NCBI GenBank assembly: GCA_009667805.1
Contig: CM019070.1
Span: 54,272,451 to 54,336,450 of the forward strand
DNA length: 64,000 nt
Reading direction: 5' to 3'
Source: Leptobrachium leishanense
Taxonomy: Eukaryota > Chordata > Amphibia > Anura > Megophryidae
The position numbers and the translations under genes are program-made. Under the pieces are notes generated by a model. That model made no database searches. It had not been told where the DNA came from and saw nothing but the letters and a program-made list of their open reading frames with translations. Shown here in pieces: positions 10,810 to 21,470 of the stretch; position 1 is the stretch's first letter; the number at the start of each line of letters is the position of its first letter.

Positions 10810-11184
10810 TATGCAGTGCACGTTTCTGTGGATTTTATTGTTCAACCAATTAGAACGGCTGTGATCCCGTTTACCTGACATGCGTGGCTGTTCTTTGTAA
10901 AAATGCTTGAATTGAAACATTTCATAATTTTCTTTATCTCAATAGATACATTTGAAATGGTATACAAAATATACAAGTAGGCACTTGGTATCCACTTTTA
11001 ATATAAAGAGAGGAAAAGGCGGAGCTCTAAGAGGAAAAGGTGGAGCTTAAAGAGGAAGGGTGGGGATTAACCAGGAAGAGGTGTGCCTTTGACAGGAAGG
11101 GGTGTGTCAAAATTAAATTAGGGGGTGCACGAGTTTAGTCAGGCCTAGGGCAGCACAAAACCTAAATACACTACTGTAGGGGTG

Positions 11185-12344
11185 GATAGAGGTGGATTGA
11201 GGCTGTGGGTAAGAAATACAGAGTTTAGAGCTATGGCCGATGCAAAGAATTTACAATAAGGAGGAGCAGTACAAACGAAAAAGAAGGGAAAAATTACATA
11301 AACTAGCATTAAGGTAAAATAGATTCAAAGATAAAAAAGCAGTAATATTATTATATTATTGGAGCAGTAACAATGTGGTAGAAATTGTGTTGATTGAAGA
11401 ATACTTGCTGGCATCAGAGGAAGAGATTGAGGTGAGTTGAGGCTGCTGGTTACTTGCAGAGGGGTGGGTGGAGGTGGATTTTTTGTAGTCTGAATACTCC
11501 AAATATGTGCACCTGGTCCCCTTGCAGTCAATGGATAACATCTGGAGTGGAATATGGGAACTTGGAGTGCAGTATAGGATGAGAAGGGAAAACCTGGAAT
11601 TGGAATAAGAAAGATGCTGTCAAAAATTTAGGTAGACGCAACACTAGCTCTGGCATGGGCCCTACGGTGACGCCTATGTGCCCCCTGGCCCAATACCTTG
11701 ACCAGACTCCAGATTGCGAATAAAGAACAAGGAAGAATACTGTACCACATCTTTTTTTTATTTTAACTCTCTATCAACTTAAAAAATAAACCCTGCTGGA
11801 CTGAAAGGCCAATGTTAGTCCAACTGTGCCTCTATTGAAAAAGAGAAGCTATTTGTGTGCCGGAATTCTTTGTTCTTCCTGCGTTTCTCGCTGACTTCCT
11901 AATGTTTTCTTTTTATCTGCTAGCACAATACTATTCTTGCATTTTAAAGGTTTTTGTCCAATACTTTAAAGATTTCCCACTACAGTTTACCAGAACACCC
12001 TGCATCTGTCCTAGACGGCATATAATAGCTACTCCCTACCATTAAATGTCTTTAGCTTCCTTACCTGCTCCTTTCAAACCAATAAAATGATTGCCAAAAC
12101 TACCCAATCCTACCACTCCTCCGTTATAAAAGGACCAACTCCTGTAATTCCTACTTATATCCCACTCTCCCTTAAAAATCCAATAGTTTATTTTTTGGCG
12201 TGAAGACAATAGCAAAGTCATGGGATGTAGCTTATGGAAAAAGAAAAGATATATGCAAGAAGCACCCTATATAATGCAGGTGAATTAGAAATGGCCAGAT
12301 ACAGGGGGGGATGTAACCCCAGGGAACTCGCCCTGTACCAAAAT
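11185..12344. other. Unassigned sequence
   Basis: No supported gene or repeat was found. Open frames are under 70 codons and lack motifs. Confidence 0.4.
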
Positions 12345-12596
12345 CAGAAAGAATTAGCCTAACCAGGCTATGATCTGCCAATAATAGTAAATTGACCGGT
12401 TACCAATGAAAAGCTATTTCCTCTAATTCTGGATACAGGCTCCCTTCTATCCTTTGCATATGGTTGGTTGTTCTAGTCCCTCCCTTCATTACTCATTGTT
12501 TTTACAAATCAATTGTGTATGGTGTGAGTTATTACTAATAATGGATGTTTTTGCTATTATTTTCAGATCATAGCCTGGTTAGGCTAATTCTTTCCG
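12345..12596. repeat. Long inverted repeat, 33-bp arms
   Basis: Arms at 12345-12377 and 12564-12596 match at 32 of 33 positions as inverted repeats (core TTAGCCTAACCAGGCTATG). The 186-bp spacer has no gene. It could be a MITE with long terminal repeats. No clear target duplication was found. Confidence 0.7.
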
Positions 12597-12825
12597 ATGT
12601 AGCTTATAGTTTACTGTTTTGATGCTCAGAAGCATTTATTTGTAAAAAACAAAATATGCTAATAATGCGGTTACTAAAATATACACTTTTATTTAGCTCC
12701 AAACAATTACGTGTGCATCATCACCTTTTCCCATCCTAATCAATCACATATTTTATTGCTATAGGTAAATTATACTTCATAATAATTAAGGGCCCTTTTT
12801 TTTAATCTGGTACCTGAATGTCCAG

Positions 12826-13345
12826 ATGACCCCGCACTGGGGTCAACCTGGCTGGCTGACTCCATTCCATGTCTCACTCCTGGTATCCTGGTGTTTAAGA
12901 GCTTTTCTGCGAAGTACCACCCTACCTGAAAAGATGGCTTCTCTCAGCAGTTCCCTCTTCCTATACCCTCCGATCCAGGACCTGCACCTTACTTACAATA
13001 CCACAATACAAAAAGAAAGTGCCTCGATCCTCATTTTCCTACAGAGCATCGCAATTATGGAATAACCTCCCAGACGGCATCAAATCTTCCCCCAGTCTAA
13101 AGTCCTTTAAGAGCGCCCTATTGAGATACCTAAATACGGAATGCACCTGTAAACATGTAACATAATGACTTTATTTCCTACATATTTATTTTTCTGTTAA
13201 TCTGTATATTTGTTTTGTGTTAATATCTTGCATTTTACTACTTTATATTTCTGTAAAAACTCAATGAACCCAGGACATACTTGAAAATGAGAGAAATATC
13301 AATGTATCCTTCCAGGTAAAATCCTTTTTAAATAAATAAATAAAT
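12826..13345 (+). mobile_element. L2/CR1-like LINE 3' end fragment
   Basis: The frame around 13060-13160 reads WNNLPDGIKSSPSLKSFKSA followed by LLRYLN. This is the typical C-terminus of CR1/L2/Rex1-clade reverse transcriptase polyproteins. A short 3' UTR follows, ending in GACATACTTGAAAA, TCAATGTATCCTTCC and an (AAAT)n tail at 13331-13346. Upstream sequence (12826-13065) appears to be frameshifted LINE coding sequence. The 3' tail is shared with the SINE copies at 18574-18757 and 21264-21470. Confidence 0.6.
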
Positions 13346-13558
13346 CCCCTGCTGCTCAGGTGCCACCCTTTCATAATCTGTGCAGGTTTTCCCTGATCCT
13401 CTCTGGCTCCTTCAGGTGTGGTCAGCAGCCCTGATGGGTTTCCTTCAAAGGAGTGCTCTCCCCTCTAGACAATGCTTCTGTATTGCAAAACACTTCTGAA
13501 CTCTGTTTAGCAAGAAGCCTTGCCTTGTGATCCTGTTTCCCAACGGCTTATACATTTA

Positions 13559-13689
13559 GGGCCATATTAAAAACTTGGTGCTAACTTAACCAGAGCTGTT
13601 GTAAACTTAAAACCTCCATAGGCTATAATGGCTCTGGTAAGTTTACAACAGCTCTGGTTAAGTTAGCACCAAGTATGTAATATGGGCCC
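13559..13689. mobile_element. Palindromic MITE
   Basis: This is nearly a perfect foldback. The left arm (CTTGGTGCTAACTTAACC, then AGAGCTGTTGTAAACTTA) pairs with the right arm across a loop of about 25 bases, and the outer ends are GGGCCATATTA and TAATATGGGCCC. No coding sequence is present. The superfamily is unresolved because no clean target duplication is visible. Confidence 0.65.
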
Positions 13690-13727
13690 TCAGTCTTGCC
13701 GTGTTCCCTGTGATCCTGCTATCCAAC

Positions 13728-13885
13728 CTCCTGCCTCCAGTGCCGCTACATCTCCGGTCCCCTGCCTCCAGTGCCACTGCATCTCCAGGTCCCTTGCCTC
13801 CAGTGCCCCTGCATCTCCGGTCCCCTGCCTCCAGTGCCCCTGCATTTCTGGTCCCCTGCCTCCAGAGCCCCTGCATCTCTGGTCC
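13728..13885. repeat. Minisatellite, ~31-bp units
   Basis: About five units of the pattern CCTGCCTCCAGTGCCCCTGC plus ATCTCTGGTCC are present. The array is interrupted by a hAT element and resumes at 14531-14557. Long open frames on both strands here are by-products of the repeat. Confidence 0.8.
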
Positions 13886-14522
13886 CAGGGGCGTAACTCC
13901 CAGGGGTGCAGAGGGTGCCACTGCACCCGGGCCCTTGAGTCTGGGAGGCCCCACACTTGCCTGCCTGAGCCTGGGGGTTTGCCTATATTTTATTCTTTTT
14001 TTCAATTTATTTTATACTTATGTGTGAGTTTTACTTTGGAGCTCTGTGATACACACCACATATTAATATGAGTTTTGTTGCTGTGTAACTCTGTTATTTA
14101 CACTGATACACACTGCACAGTACTGTGAGTTTTAGTGCTGCGGAGCTCTGTTATACGGTCATACACAGTGCACATTACTTTGAGTTTTATTGCTGTGATG
14201 CTCTGTGTTATGTTCATACACACTGCACATCACTGATTTTTATTGCTGTGGAGCTCTATGATACGCTCATACACAGCACACATTACTGTGAGGTTTATTG
14301 CTGTGGAGCTCTGTGAGATACATTACATTAAAAATGGGATGGGCTGTGGGTCATAGTGGACCTGGAAAATATGGGACACTAATTGTCAGGGAGTCAACAT
14401 TGTGGGCCTGGGGGGGACCAATTCATGTTGACGGGAGGGGGGACAAAATATGTTTTTGCCTAGGGTGGGGGGGCCATAATGGTTCCTGCACCTGGGCCCT
14501 GAGGTTTCTAGTTACGCCTCTG
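13886..14522. mobile_element. hAT-type non-autonomous transposon
   Basis: A perfect 8-bp direct repeat TCTGGTCC (13878-13885 and 14523-14530) flanks inverted termini: CAGGGGCGTAACT at the left and CAGAGGCGTAACTAG read inward from the right. The interior holds about six units (14018-14320) of the same ~55-bp minisatellite found in the hAT element at 7913-11176. No transposase is present. Because the target is itself a repeat array containing that octamer, the duplication is slightly less decisive than elsewhere. Confidence 0.75.
14018..14320. repeat. Minisatellite inside hAT element, ~55-bp units
   Basis: Six diverged units contain GAGTTTTATTGCTGTGGAGC followed by CTCATACACA and CACATTA. They are homologous to 8811-9203. 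Confidence 0.75.
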
Positions 14523-14639
14523 TCTGGTCCCCTGCCTCCAGTGCAGAAATTCTGGTCAAAAACTAGATTTAACTAAGCAAATAGGTGCAAGCCTTCCATT
14601 AGGTAATTACTGCAATGATTAATAGGTTTCATTTGGCAA

Positions 14640-15072
14640 AATATGAGCTCATCGGCCTCCCTGAATATACTGAATGAACAGGTTTTTCCATTAATGGATT
14701 TTTTCTTCCCTGATGGCACAGCGGGCATATTCCAAAAAGGCCGTGCCAGGATTCATCGGGCTCAAATTGTACAAGAGTGGTTCAGGGAGCATGAGACATC
14801 ATTTTCATATATGGATTTGCACCCACAGAGTCCAGACCTTAACCCCATTGAGAATCTTTCGGAGAATGTGTTGGACAAGACATTAAAAACAGCCCTCTAA
14901 CTCCCCATATCAATCTTAGCAAGAAATTAAGGCAACTCTGGACTGAAAAAAATGTTGTGACATTGCATGAGCTTATCGAAACGATGCCATGGCAAATGCG
15001 TGCTGTAATCACAGCAAAAGGTGGACCAATAAAAAATATTGGAATGTCACTTTTCTTTTTGCCAGGGAGTGT
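14640..15072 (+). pseudogene. Tc1-like transposase relic
   Basis: The frame 14643-14900 carries the C-terminal half of a Tc1-type catalytic domain: an [13 protein letters not shown] block, then [10 protein letters not shown] with the expected Glu. The residue where the second catalytic Asp is expected reads Gly ([10 protein letters not shown]), and no N-terminal domain precedes it. Non-coding sequence continues to a likely terminal repeat (TTGCCAGGGAGTGTAG, about 15059-15074). Similar relics, probably of the same family, lie at 50791-51170 (minus) and 61240-61340. Confidence 0.65.
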
Positions 15073-15232
15073 AGTATGTCGTGACACCATCAATCCTCCA
15101 ATTTTTGTTAAACAAGGTACCCCATGATACATTGTTGCCCACTACATTAGATGTGCTAAATTGTATATGTGAGCAATGCACAAATGCCAGAAACAACTGA
15201 AAAGGATTTAAGTAACAAAAAAATGTCAACCT

Positions 15233-15662
15233 TCAGGCTGGGGCCAGACGAGCGCATTTTTAACGTGCGTTCTGGCGCACTTAATCACGGCCGCACTAGC
15301 AGCAAATGACGGGCAATGACAGCCAATATACGAAGTACGGTCGCACGAAAGTCCGGCCGCGCAACGCAAGTGGAAAATGAATGCATTTTTTCGAGAACGC
15401 AGAACCCCTAGTACGGACGTACAGAGTGCGCTGCGGCATAGCGGTGTGTGTGTGTGATTTGGAGACGTCAGACCTTGCTCGTGTCCGGCCAACATAACGT
15501 CCAGATGCAAAAAGTTTCCTGGTTTGGATTCGTAAAACATCACGCACGAAAATGCGCATCGTATGATCGTTTTCGCATAATCCGTGAAAAAATACATCAA
15601 TGCGTTCGGACGCACTTTTTTACGTTCGCGTGTAAAAATGCTTTCGTCTGACCCTAGCCTTA
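15233..15662 (+). mobile_element. MITE-B copy 1
   Basis: The ends are inverted repeats: GGCTGGGGCCAGACGAGCGC at the left and CTGACCCTAGCCTTAG at the right. The interior is CG-rich, and open frames on both strands are incidental. It is inverted relative to copy 2 (16603-17046). A third copy lies at 29360-29816. There is no transposase, and the superfamily is unresolved. Confidence 0.65.
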
Positions 15663-15708
15663 GAATTTTCACTATTATTTTCTCAAAAAAGAGGTTTTAA
15701 GATACAAA
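15659..15708. repeat. ~50-bp direct repeat flanking R1 (left)
   Basis: A 39-bp segment (15670-15708) is identical to 16544-16582. With the preceding TTAG-ATTTT part, the repeat abuts the R1 element on both sides. Confidence 0.8.
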
Positions 15709-16531
15709 CAGGTTTATTCAAAGAGATCCGAATTGCTGGAGAAAGGTAATCGAACAGTGAAATTCAGCGATCGGTTACCTTTCTTGGCCATTCGGCTATT
15801 CAGAGAGCAGGCATTTCGCCAAATCCTGGCGAATTGCCTGCACATACGGTGCCTGTTCGAGGGCAGTGAAATTCCCATAGAGAAGCAATGCTTCGTCTAT
15901 TCAGAGAACACAAACCAGCAGTGAAAGGTTCCCGAAATGCCCTGCCATTCGGTGGTTTAATTCGGCAGGTTTATTCAGGCGAATCCCATAGGCTTGAATG
16001 TTAAAAATATTCCCATTTAATTCAAAATCTAATAAACCGTTGATTATAGAATTCTGCAATAAAAAATCTCTTTATTTATAGATTTTTAGGATATTTTAAG
16101 CATTTTTCAGGAATTTTTTTTTTAAAAAAAATCCGATTTTTTTAATTTATTTTTTTTAACTTTACTTATTTTGTGTGTAACAGCCCTTTTTATTATCATT
16201 CCCTGGACCTCATATGTAAATTTCAGACATTTTTGTTCTGTAGTTTCTTTGCAAACAGCATTTCACTTTTCAAACATTCAAGCGTACTGTTTTTTTCACT
16301 CCATTGCACTGCGTTAGATCGGCTCCTGCTCGGGTTTTTCCGACGTTTTTGGGTTTCGTGTGCGTTCGCCCTCGTTTTGCGGCGACTTTTCCCTGCATTT
16401 CGGCGGCCCTGTGGTGCTTGCTGAATACTTTGCAGGGTGGCCAAAATGGGATCGCCAAATTGTACCGAATTGAAGAAAACGAAAAGTCACCGAACGTGCG
16501 GTGGCTTTTCGATTCTCTTTGAATAACCCTG
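15709..16531 (+). mobile_element. R1 DNA transposon copy
   Basis: Termini are CAGGTTTATTCAAAGAGATCC-like at the left and the matching inverted GATTCTCTTTGAATAACCCTG at the right. The interior follows the R1 reference copies, with subterminal hairpins (CAATTCGCC near 15830, AAGTCACCGAACGTGC near 16482). Short open frames are not conserved between copies. R1 is non-autonomous. Confidence 0.7.
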
Positions 16532-16582
16532 TTAGTATTTTAACACTATTATTTTCTCAAAAAAGAGGTTTTAAGATACAAA
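16532..16582. repeat. ~50-bp direct repeat flanking R1 (right)
   Basis: This is the right-hand partner of 15659-15708, adjacent to the R1 3' terminus. It includes the 39-bp perfect match at 16544-16582. Confidence 0.8.
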
Positions 16583-16602
16583 GACTCCTTGACAGGGGCA
16601 TT

Positions 16603-17046
16603 CTAAGGCTAGGGACAGATGAGCGCATTTTCTGCGGCCACCGTCAAAATGTACGTCGATGCGTGCGCACGCATTTTTTCACGGAATACGCTTAAGTGGT
16701 CAGACGATGCGCAATTCTGGACGTATTTCATGACGATGGGGTGAAAAGAAGTCTAGGGAAATCCGGCTGTTTGAACGTTATGTTGGCCGCACACTAGCAG
16801 CGTCTGACATCTCCTAATCACACACACACGCTGCTATGCGGCCGCAGCGCACTCTGTACGTCAGTACCAGCGGTTTAACGTTCTCGAAAAAATGCGTTCA
16901 TTTTCCACTTGCGTTGCGCGGCCGGACTTTTGTGCGACCGTACTTCGTATATTGGCTGTCATTGCCCCTCATCTGCTGCTAGTGCGGCCGTGATTATGTG
17001 CGCCAGAACGCGCGTTCGCACTGCCTCAGTCTGACCCTAGCCTTAG
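16603..17046 (-). mobile_element. MITE-B copy 2 (inverted)
   Basis: It begins CTAAGGCTAGGGACAGATGAG and ends CTGACCCTAGCCTTAG. Its interior is the reverse complement of much of copy 1 (for example the TACGAAGTACGGTCGCAC block). The two copies form a ~430-bp inverted repeat around the R1 element. Confidence 0.65.
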
Positions 17047-17905
17047 CAGGGATATAAAGCACCCTTGCCTTTCTCACATATTTTACATGTATCATAACTC
17101 AAGTGAAGATACTTTATTTGGTATTTATAGAAACACTCTGATACATATTCAAAGCCCGAACCTTTGAACGAGTGGAAAGGAATTATTTTGCATTTTAACT
17201 TCGTCAATTGACCTAGAAGTAAAATGAACTACTTAGAATAATTTAGAAATTTACATTTTCTTTGGTATGCTTAATGTTAAACTGAATCACCAAGTCTGCT
17301 GAAGGTAAAGGCCTCGTTTAATTAACCCTCTTGGTGTAGAGCTGCGTGATTAAATTTGACTGAGCTGCTCCTAAGGGTTTTAAGCTACAGAAAATACTAA
17401 CAATAATCATTTGTTTTGTTTTTATATTTAAACACATTATCGCAACGCTCACTACAGTGATAATTACCAACTTTATCTCTTGAGTTTTTGTAATGTTCAT
17501 TAATAACAATAAAGGGTTGTAGGTTAAAAACTCATTTAATTGCCTTTATGTTAATGACATTATGAATAGCCTTAGCTTCAAGCTTCTAATTCTGTCCGGT
17601 ATCTAGTTTCTTAGCGAAGCCCCAGGAGAGATGCTCATTTTATCAGCATTACTAATGCAGAGTTTTTCCTTGCAGGTGGGTTTTGTACATAATCAGAATT
17701 AATGCACAACACATTTTACATGGAGAAAGAGCAGGAATACTCTGAATAAGTAATTAACTGAAGTGCCCAAGGTGCTGTGGCCGTAGCAAATTTCTTTCAA
17801 CATATTCATAAAACATTAGAAAAATCACAAACACTTGAAACAATTTACTGATTCTATACTTTAACACACTCTGGCTCATCAAAATGGAACACAAATAGGT
17901 AAAAA
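17047..17905. other. AT-rich sequence, nothing recognised
   Basis: No gene, RNA or repeat was supported here. Confidence 0.5.
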
Positions 17906-17909
17906 TATA

Positions 17910-18330
17910 AAAGAAAACATGGAAAGGGACAGCAGCAAAAATGACCTGGCTGGGGATACAAAAAATATGCAAACATGCAGAAAAATCTGTTTCGCGCCTA
18001 TTCCCTACTGGGGCAGCTACGTAACCAGAAGTATCCAGCCCACTTCATGTATAAAACATAACAAAAAAAAGGTGGTCATTTGCGCTTACCCCTATCAACC
18101 ATATATCATCATGCTGCTTATCAGCCAAGAGCCAGACTGGTGGGTCTATATTTATACCCTCCCCAGGCACAATTCCACTTTGGGATTAAAAAAGAAAACA
18201 CGGAAAGAGGCAGCAGCAAAAATGACCTGGCTGGGAATACAACAAAATATACATACAGTATATGCAGAAAAAATGGTTTTGCCCTTACCAGGACAGCTGT
18301 GTAAACTAGACGTAAACCCACTAGTTTGTC
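17910..18330. repeat. Local tandem duplication, ~280-bp period
   Basis: The block AAGAAAACATGGAAAG..GGCAGCAGCAAAAATGACCTGG at 17911-18060 recurs, diverged, at about 18190-18325. A dispersed-repeat origin is possible. Confidence 0.6.
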
Positions 18331-18390
18331 TCATGGCTGATAAACCCACCAGTCTGTCTCTGGGCTGAGAAGCAGCATGAGGACATTATT

Positions 18391-18467
18391 TATTTTATTT
18401 ATTTATTTATAAAGGATTTTATCAGGAAGGATGCATTGAGATTTCTCTCTTTTTCAAGTATGTCATG
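18391..18467 (-). repeat. L2/CR1-like LINE tail fragment
   Basis: On the minus strand it reads GACATACTTGAAAA, GAGAAATCTCAATGCATCC and an (AAAT)n tail, matching the LINE 3' end at 13269-13346. Confidence 0.6.
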
Positions 18468-18573
18468 TAGTTGCTTAGAAAGCATCTCTTGGTTTCATTG
18501 GGTAAGACTCACCTAACCAGAGGTTGCCATGAAGTGGCGGATGGGCTTAAAACATTAATGACCATTCAAGTAC

Positions 18574-18757
18574 CAGCTGGGTGGAGTAGCGGTAACATCA
18601 CTGCTCTGCGTGGAGAGAGCCTGTGGAGTCATGAATTTGATCCCGACGAGCACCTCTCCAGTAAGTGTCGTTGGGCAAGTCACCTAACGGTACATACTCG
18701 CCACCCAGGACATACTTGAAAACGAGAGAAATCTCAATGTATCCTTTCTCAAAAAAA
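18574..18757 (+). mobile_element. tRNA-derived SINE
   Basis: The 5' part GCTGGGTGGAGTAGCGGTAA with GAATTTGATCCC about 50 bp later looks like diverged A and B boxes of a tRNA promoter. The body (CACCTCTCCAGTAAGTGTC, GGGCAAGTCACCTAACGG) is shared with the minus-strand copy at 21264-21470. The 3' end (GACATACTTGAAAACGAG, TCAATGTATCC) is the LINE tail seen at 13269-13315. The cross-copy agreement makes this a SINE and not a tRNA gene. Confidence 0.7.
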
Positions 18758-18759
18758 AA

Positions 18760-20200
18760 GTAAACCAAAACCTCTGGTGTGTTTTGCTTCGAATGGAGCC
18801 ACGGGGGAAAGGGCAAATGACAACCTTTTTTCTTGTTATGTTCTATACATGAAGTGGACTGGATACTTCTGGTTTACGAAGCCGCCCAGTTAGTTAGATT
18901 ATTCTTAAGGGTACCAGGTGTAGAAAGGTACAGGAATTAAGACTGGCTGTCCACTGGGTCTTCAGTCAGAGACCGACTTGGGCGTCCAGCTACGGACAAC
19001 GTTTTGAACGATCTGGGTCGTCCACTGCAAGCAACAGTTTACATAGGCATGGCCAGGCAAACCCTAATGTCGGGGGAAGAGCTCCTCTTTCACCTCTTAC
19101 ATTGACATTTTACCTGCCCCTTATTTGGTTCATGATGAAAAGCATAAAAACTGACTATCTCTAATTACAGGCTTGTTATTTCAAATTAAAAATTAGCATT
19201 TTGTGCAAAATCTTCTAAACACAAGTTTTCAATTAATACATTTTTCATGGTGTGCACCTTAATGTAACAGGCTGTGTACGCTAGTGTAAATATATGTGAT
19301 ATGCAGAGTACAGTCAAAGCCATGTATGCCAAATGTTATCTATGTATATAAACTTTTTTTTTGTCAGAGCATTACCAAAAATGTGACAAAATAGGTACAA
19401 GGAATGTCACTATATTACTTGAGATTTCACAGCAATTTTTCTATTCCTTTTACTACATATAATTAACTACTTTTAGTTCTAAATCCCACTCAGCTGTTAA
19501 TTATAGGAAGTCACTGGTTTTTAAATAAGATTCATGCACCTCATCATACTTGCAATGATGTGTCAAAGACTGTTTTTAAATGCTTTTCTTTTTTTTCAAA
19601 AGGTCATGTATGGTATCATTGGAAAGGCCAAACTCTGACCTGTAATGACACCTCATTTGACAATATAACGAGTATAGCAGGGAGATACAGGGTTCATGGC
19701 TGCATCATCTCCTCCACACTTGATCTTGGTGTGTGAAATCAGTAGTTGAGGTATTGCAGCGGCATTATTCACTTTAAAATTCAAGAGTGAAGAATACTAC
19801 TGCCATAGAAACAAAACAAAACAAAATTAAAAAGTTTATTTTTATATCTTTACACAGACTCTGACCTTTCCAATGGCACCTCACTTGATGTTTTGGGGGT
19901 GTATAGAATGGAAATAAAGGACCCCTGTCTCCACTAATAAATACTCTCCAGCTATTCTGAAGTTAAGGTAGTGTTTTGGACATCATGGCAGACATCATCA
20001 AGTCCAATGTTTTTTTTTCGATTGGCCAGATAATCCATCAGCCATTCCAGGTTGGGAGAAACCCCTGATTGATGGGAAATCGACGGAACGGTATGTACAA
20101 TAGATCACATGTGAGGAGAGTTATCCACATCGAACGCAATAACCAGATGACATCTCTCACACGTCATCCACATTGGAAGGGCTAAAATATATAATAGAAA
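18760..20200. other. Unassigned sequence
   Basis: AT-rich, with no reading frame of interest. Some segments, such as AACTCTGACCTGTAATGACACC near 19630 and GACTCTGACCTTTCCAATGGCACC near 19857, look like a diverged internal duplication, but I could not define units. Confidence 0.35.
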
Positions 20201-20204
20201 TACA

Positions 20205-20880
20205 GGGCTGGCCACTAGTGCCGTCGTCCTTTTTAAGAACATGGGTTTTTTCTCTGTGAGTCTTAAAGAGAATCAAGACATGGACCCATTTCACGAGGAA
20301 CCTAGAGAGGTGTCAGCTAGTACATCTGACAAGGCCTAAGTGGGAAAAAATTATTGTCGGGGGTGCTGTATCTCTTGTGCAGAGGCAGCCTCCTTGACAT
20401 TTCAGGTCAGGGTGCCCTTTTGAGTGGATGCAAGCTGATTTGCATTTAGTATAGTTTTCTCTCTAATGACACCATTAGAACCATTAAAACCTTCCTATGA
20501 GACCTAACCTAGTATAACTGAATGGCAGCCCACTAGTGCTATTGCTTGTTCTAAGTTTTCTTACAGAGACATTTTCATTCTCTATAAGTCTTGAGTCTAA
20601 TTCAGAAGTTGGCGTATCAGCTTTAACTTCCGGATGAGGTCTAAGTTGGCCTGAATTACCACTGGGGGTTTCTGTATTCTTTAATGCAGTGGATGCTTCT
20701 TTGACATTTCAGTTCTGGCTACCCTTTTGGGTGGATGCAGGTTGATTTGAATATGGTACAGTCTACTATGGATTGACACCACTGGGCTGAAGCCTTCCTA
20801 TGAGACCTGAGCGAAGGAAACACACACTGTAAAGCAGGTGACTAGTTGTTCTTTCTCACTGTTCTCATGTAACAGTGTTC
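20205..20880. repeat. Diverged tandem repeat, ~310-bp units
   Basis: The words ACTAGTG (20214, 20532) and ACTAGTTG (20841) are spaced 318 and 309 bp apart. CTTTGACATTTCAG-like segments with CCTTTTGAGTGGATGCA (about 20390-20430) recur about 307 bp later (about 20695-20740). There are two full units and the start of a third. Confidence 0.6.
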
Positions 20881-21260
20881 AAATAACCAAGAGTTTCCTC
20901 AGTGTGTATATACCATAACCTGTGAAAAAGCACAAATTTCATTGGGTAGTCAATAAGCTTCCCTGTTTTAAAGTTGATTATTGTTTTGTAGATGGCAGGC
21001 CAGTACAACCCATTGTACAGTATTACATAGTTTATAAATAATGAATGTGTCCGTGACGTTTTTGTAAAAAAAAACTAAACATTATCCTTGTGATGAATTT
21101 GAGAATTAAGTTTATTTTAATGGGACATGCATGCCTTGTTAGAGTGCTTTTAAAAATGTGCAATGCCTTTTGAATGAGTCAGTAGTGTCATTCAGCAGGC
21201 ATAAAAAGCAAGTAAATATGATATTTTTTTCATATTTATCTGTTTTTTTTGTGGGTTTTT
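20881..21260. other. Unassigned AT-rich sequence
   Basis: Nothing could be supported here. Confidence 0.4.
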
Positions 21261-21263
21261 TTT

Positions 21264-21470
21264 TAGAAAGGATTTTACCAGGAAGGATACATTGAGATTT
21301 CTCTCGTTTTCAGGTATGTCCTGGGTGGCGAGTATGTACCGTTAGGTGTCTTGCCCAAGGACACTTAATGGAGAGGTGCTCTTGCCAGGATTGAACCTGT
21401 GTCTCCACAGTCTCTCTCCTTGGTTATAGAGCAGTGATGTTACCTCTACTCCACCCAGCCGGCACAAGCT
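21264..21470 (-). mobile_element. tRNA-derived SINE
   Basis: Read on the minus strand, it starts GGCTGGGTGGAGTAGAGGTA, has a good B-box match GGTTCAATCC, shares its body with the copy at 18574 and ends TCAATGTATCCTTCCTGG. It is better preserved than the plus-strand copy. The tail again matches the LINE 3' end at 13269-13346. Confidence 0.75.

Larger units (their letters stand above)
7913..11176. mobile_element. hAT-type DNA transposon with nested insertions
   Basis: It is flanked by a perfect 8-bp direct repeat TAGGGGTG (7905-7912 and 11177-11184), the hallmark of hAT transposition. The ends are inverted repeats, CACTGGTGTATTT at the left against CAGTAGTGTATTT read inward from the right. Inside are an R1 relic (about 8139-8640), a LINE-tail fragment (about 8041-8085, minus), a minisatellite (8811-9203) and a complete Tc1 element (9204-10809). 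No hAT transposase is visible, so the host is non-autonomous. The length is mostly due to later insertions. Confidence 0.8.

Noticed and set aside
13658..14005. Open frames on both strands with periodic residues
   Set aside because: They arise from the 31-bp minisatellite and hAT terminus, not from a gene.
15226..15672. 148-residue minus-strand open frame
   Set aside because: It spans the whole of MITE-B copy 1, including its terminal repeats, and is not conserved in the other copies.
18574..18660. Possible tRNA gene
   Set aside because: The A and B boxes are diverged, and the sequence continues into a SINE body and LINE tail shared by another copy.
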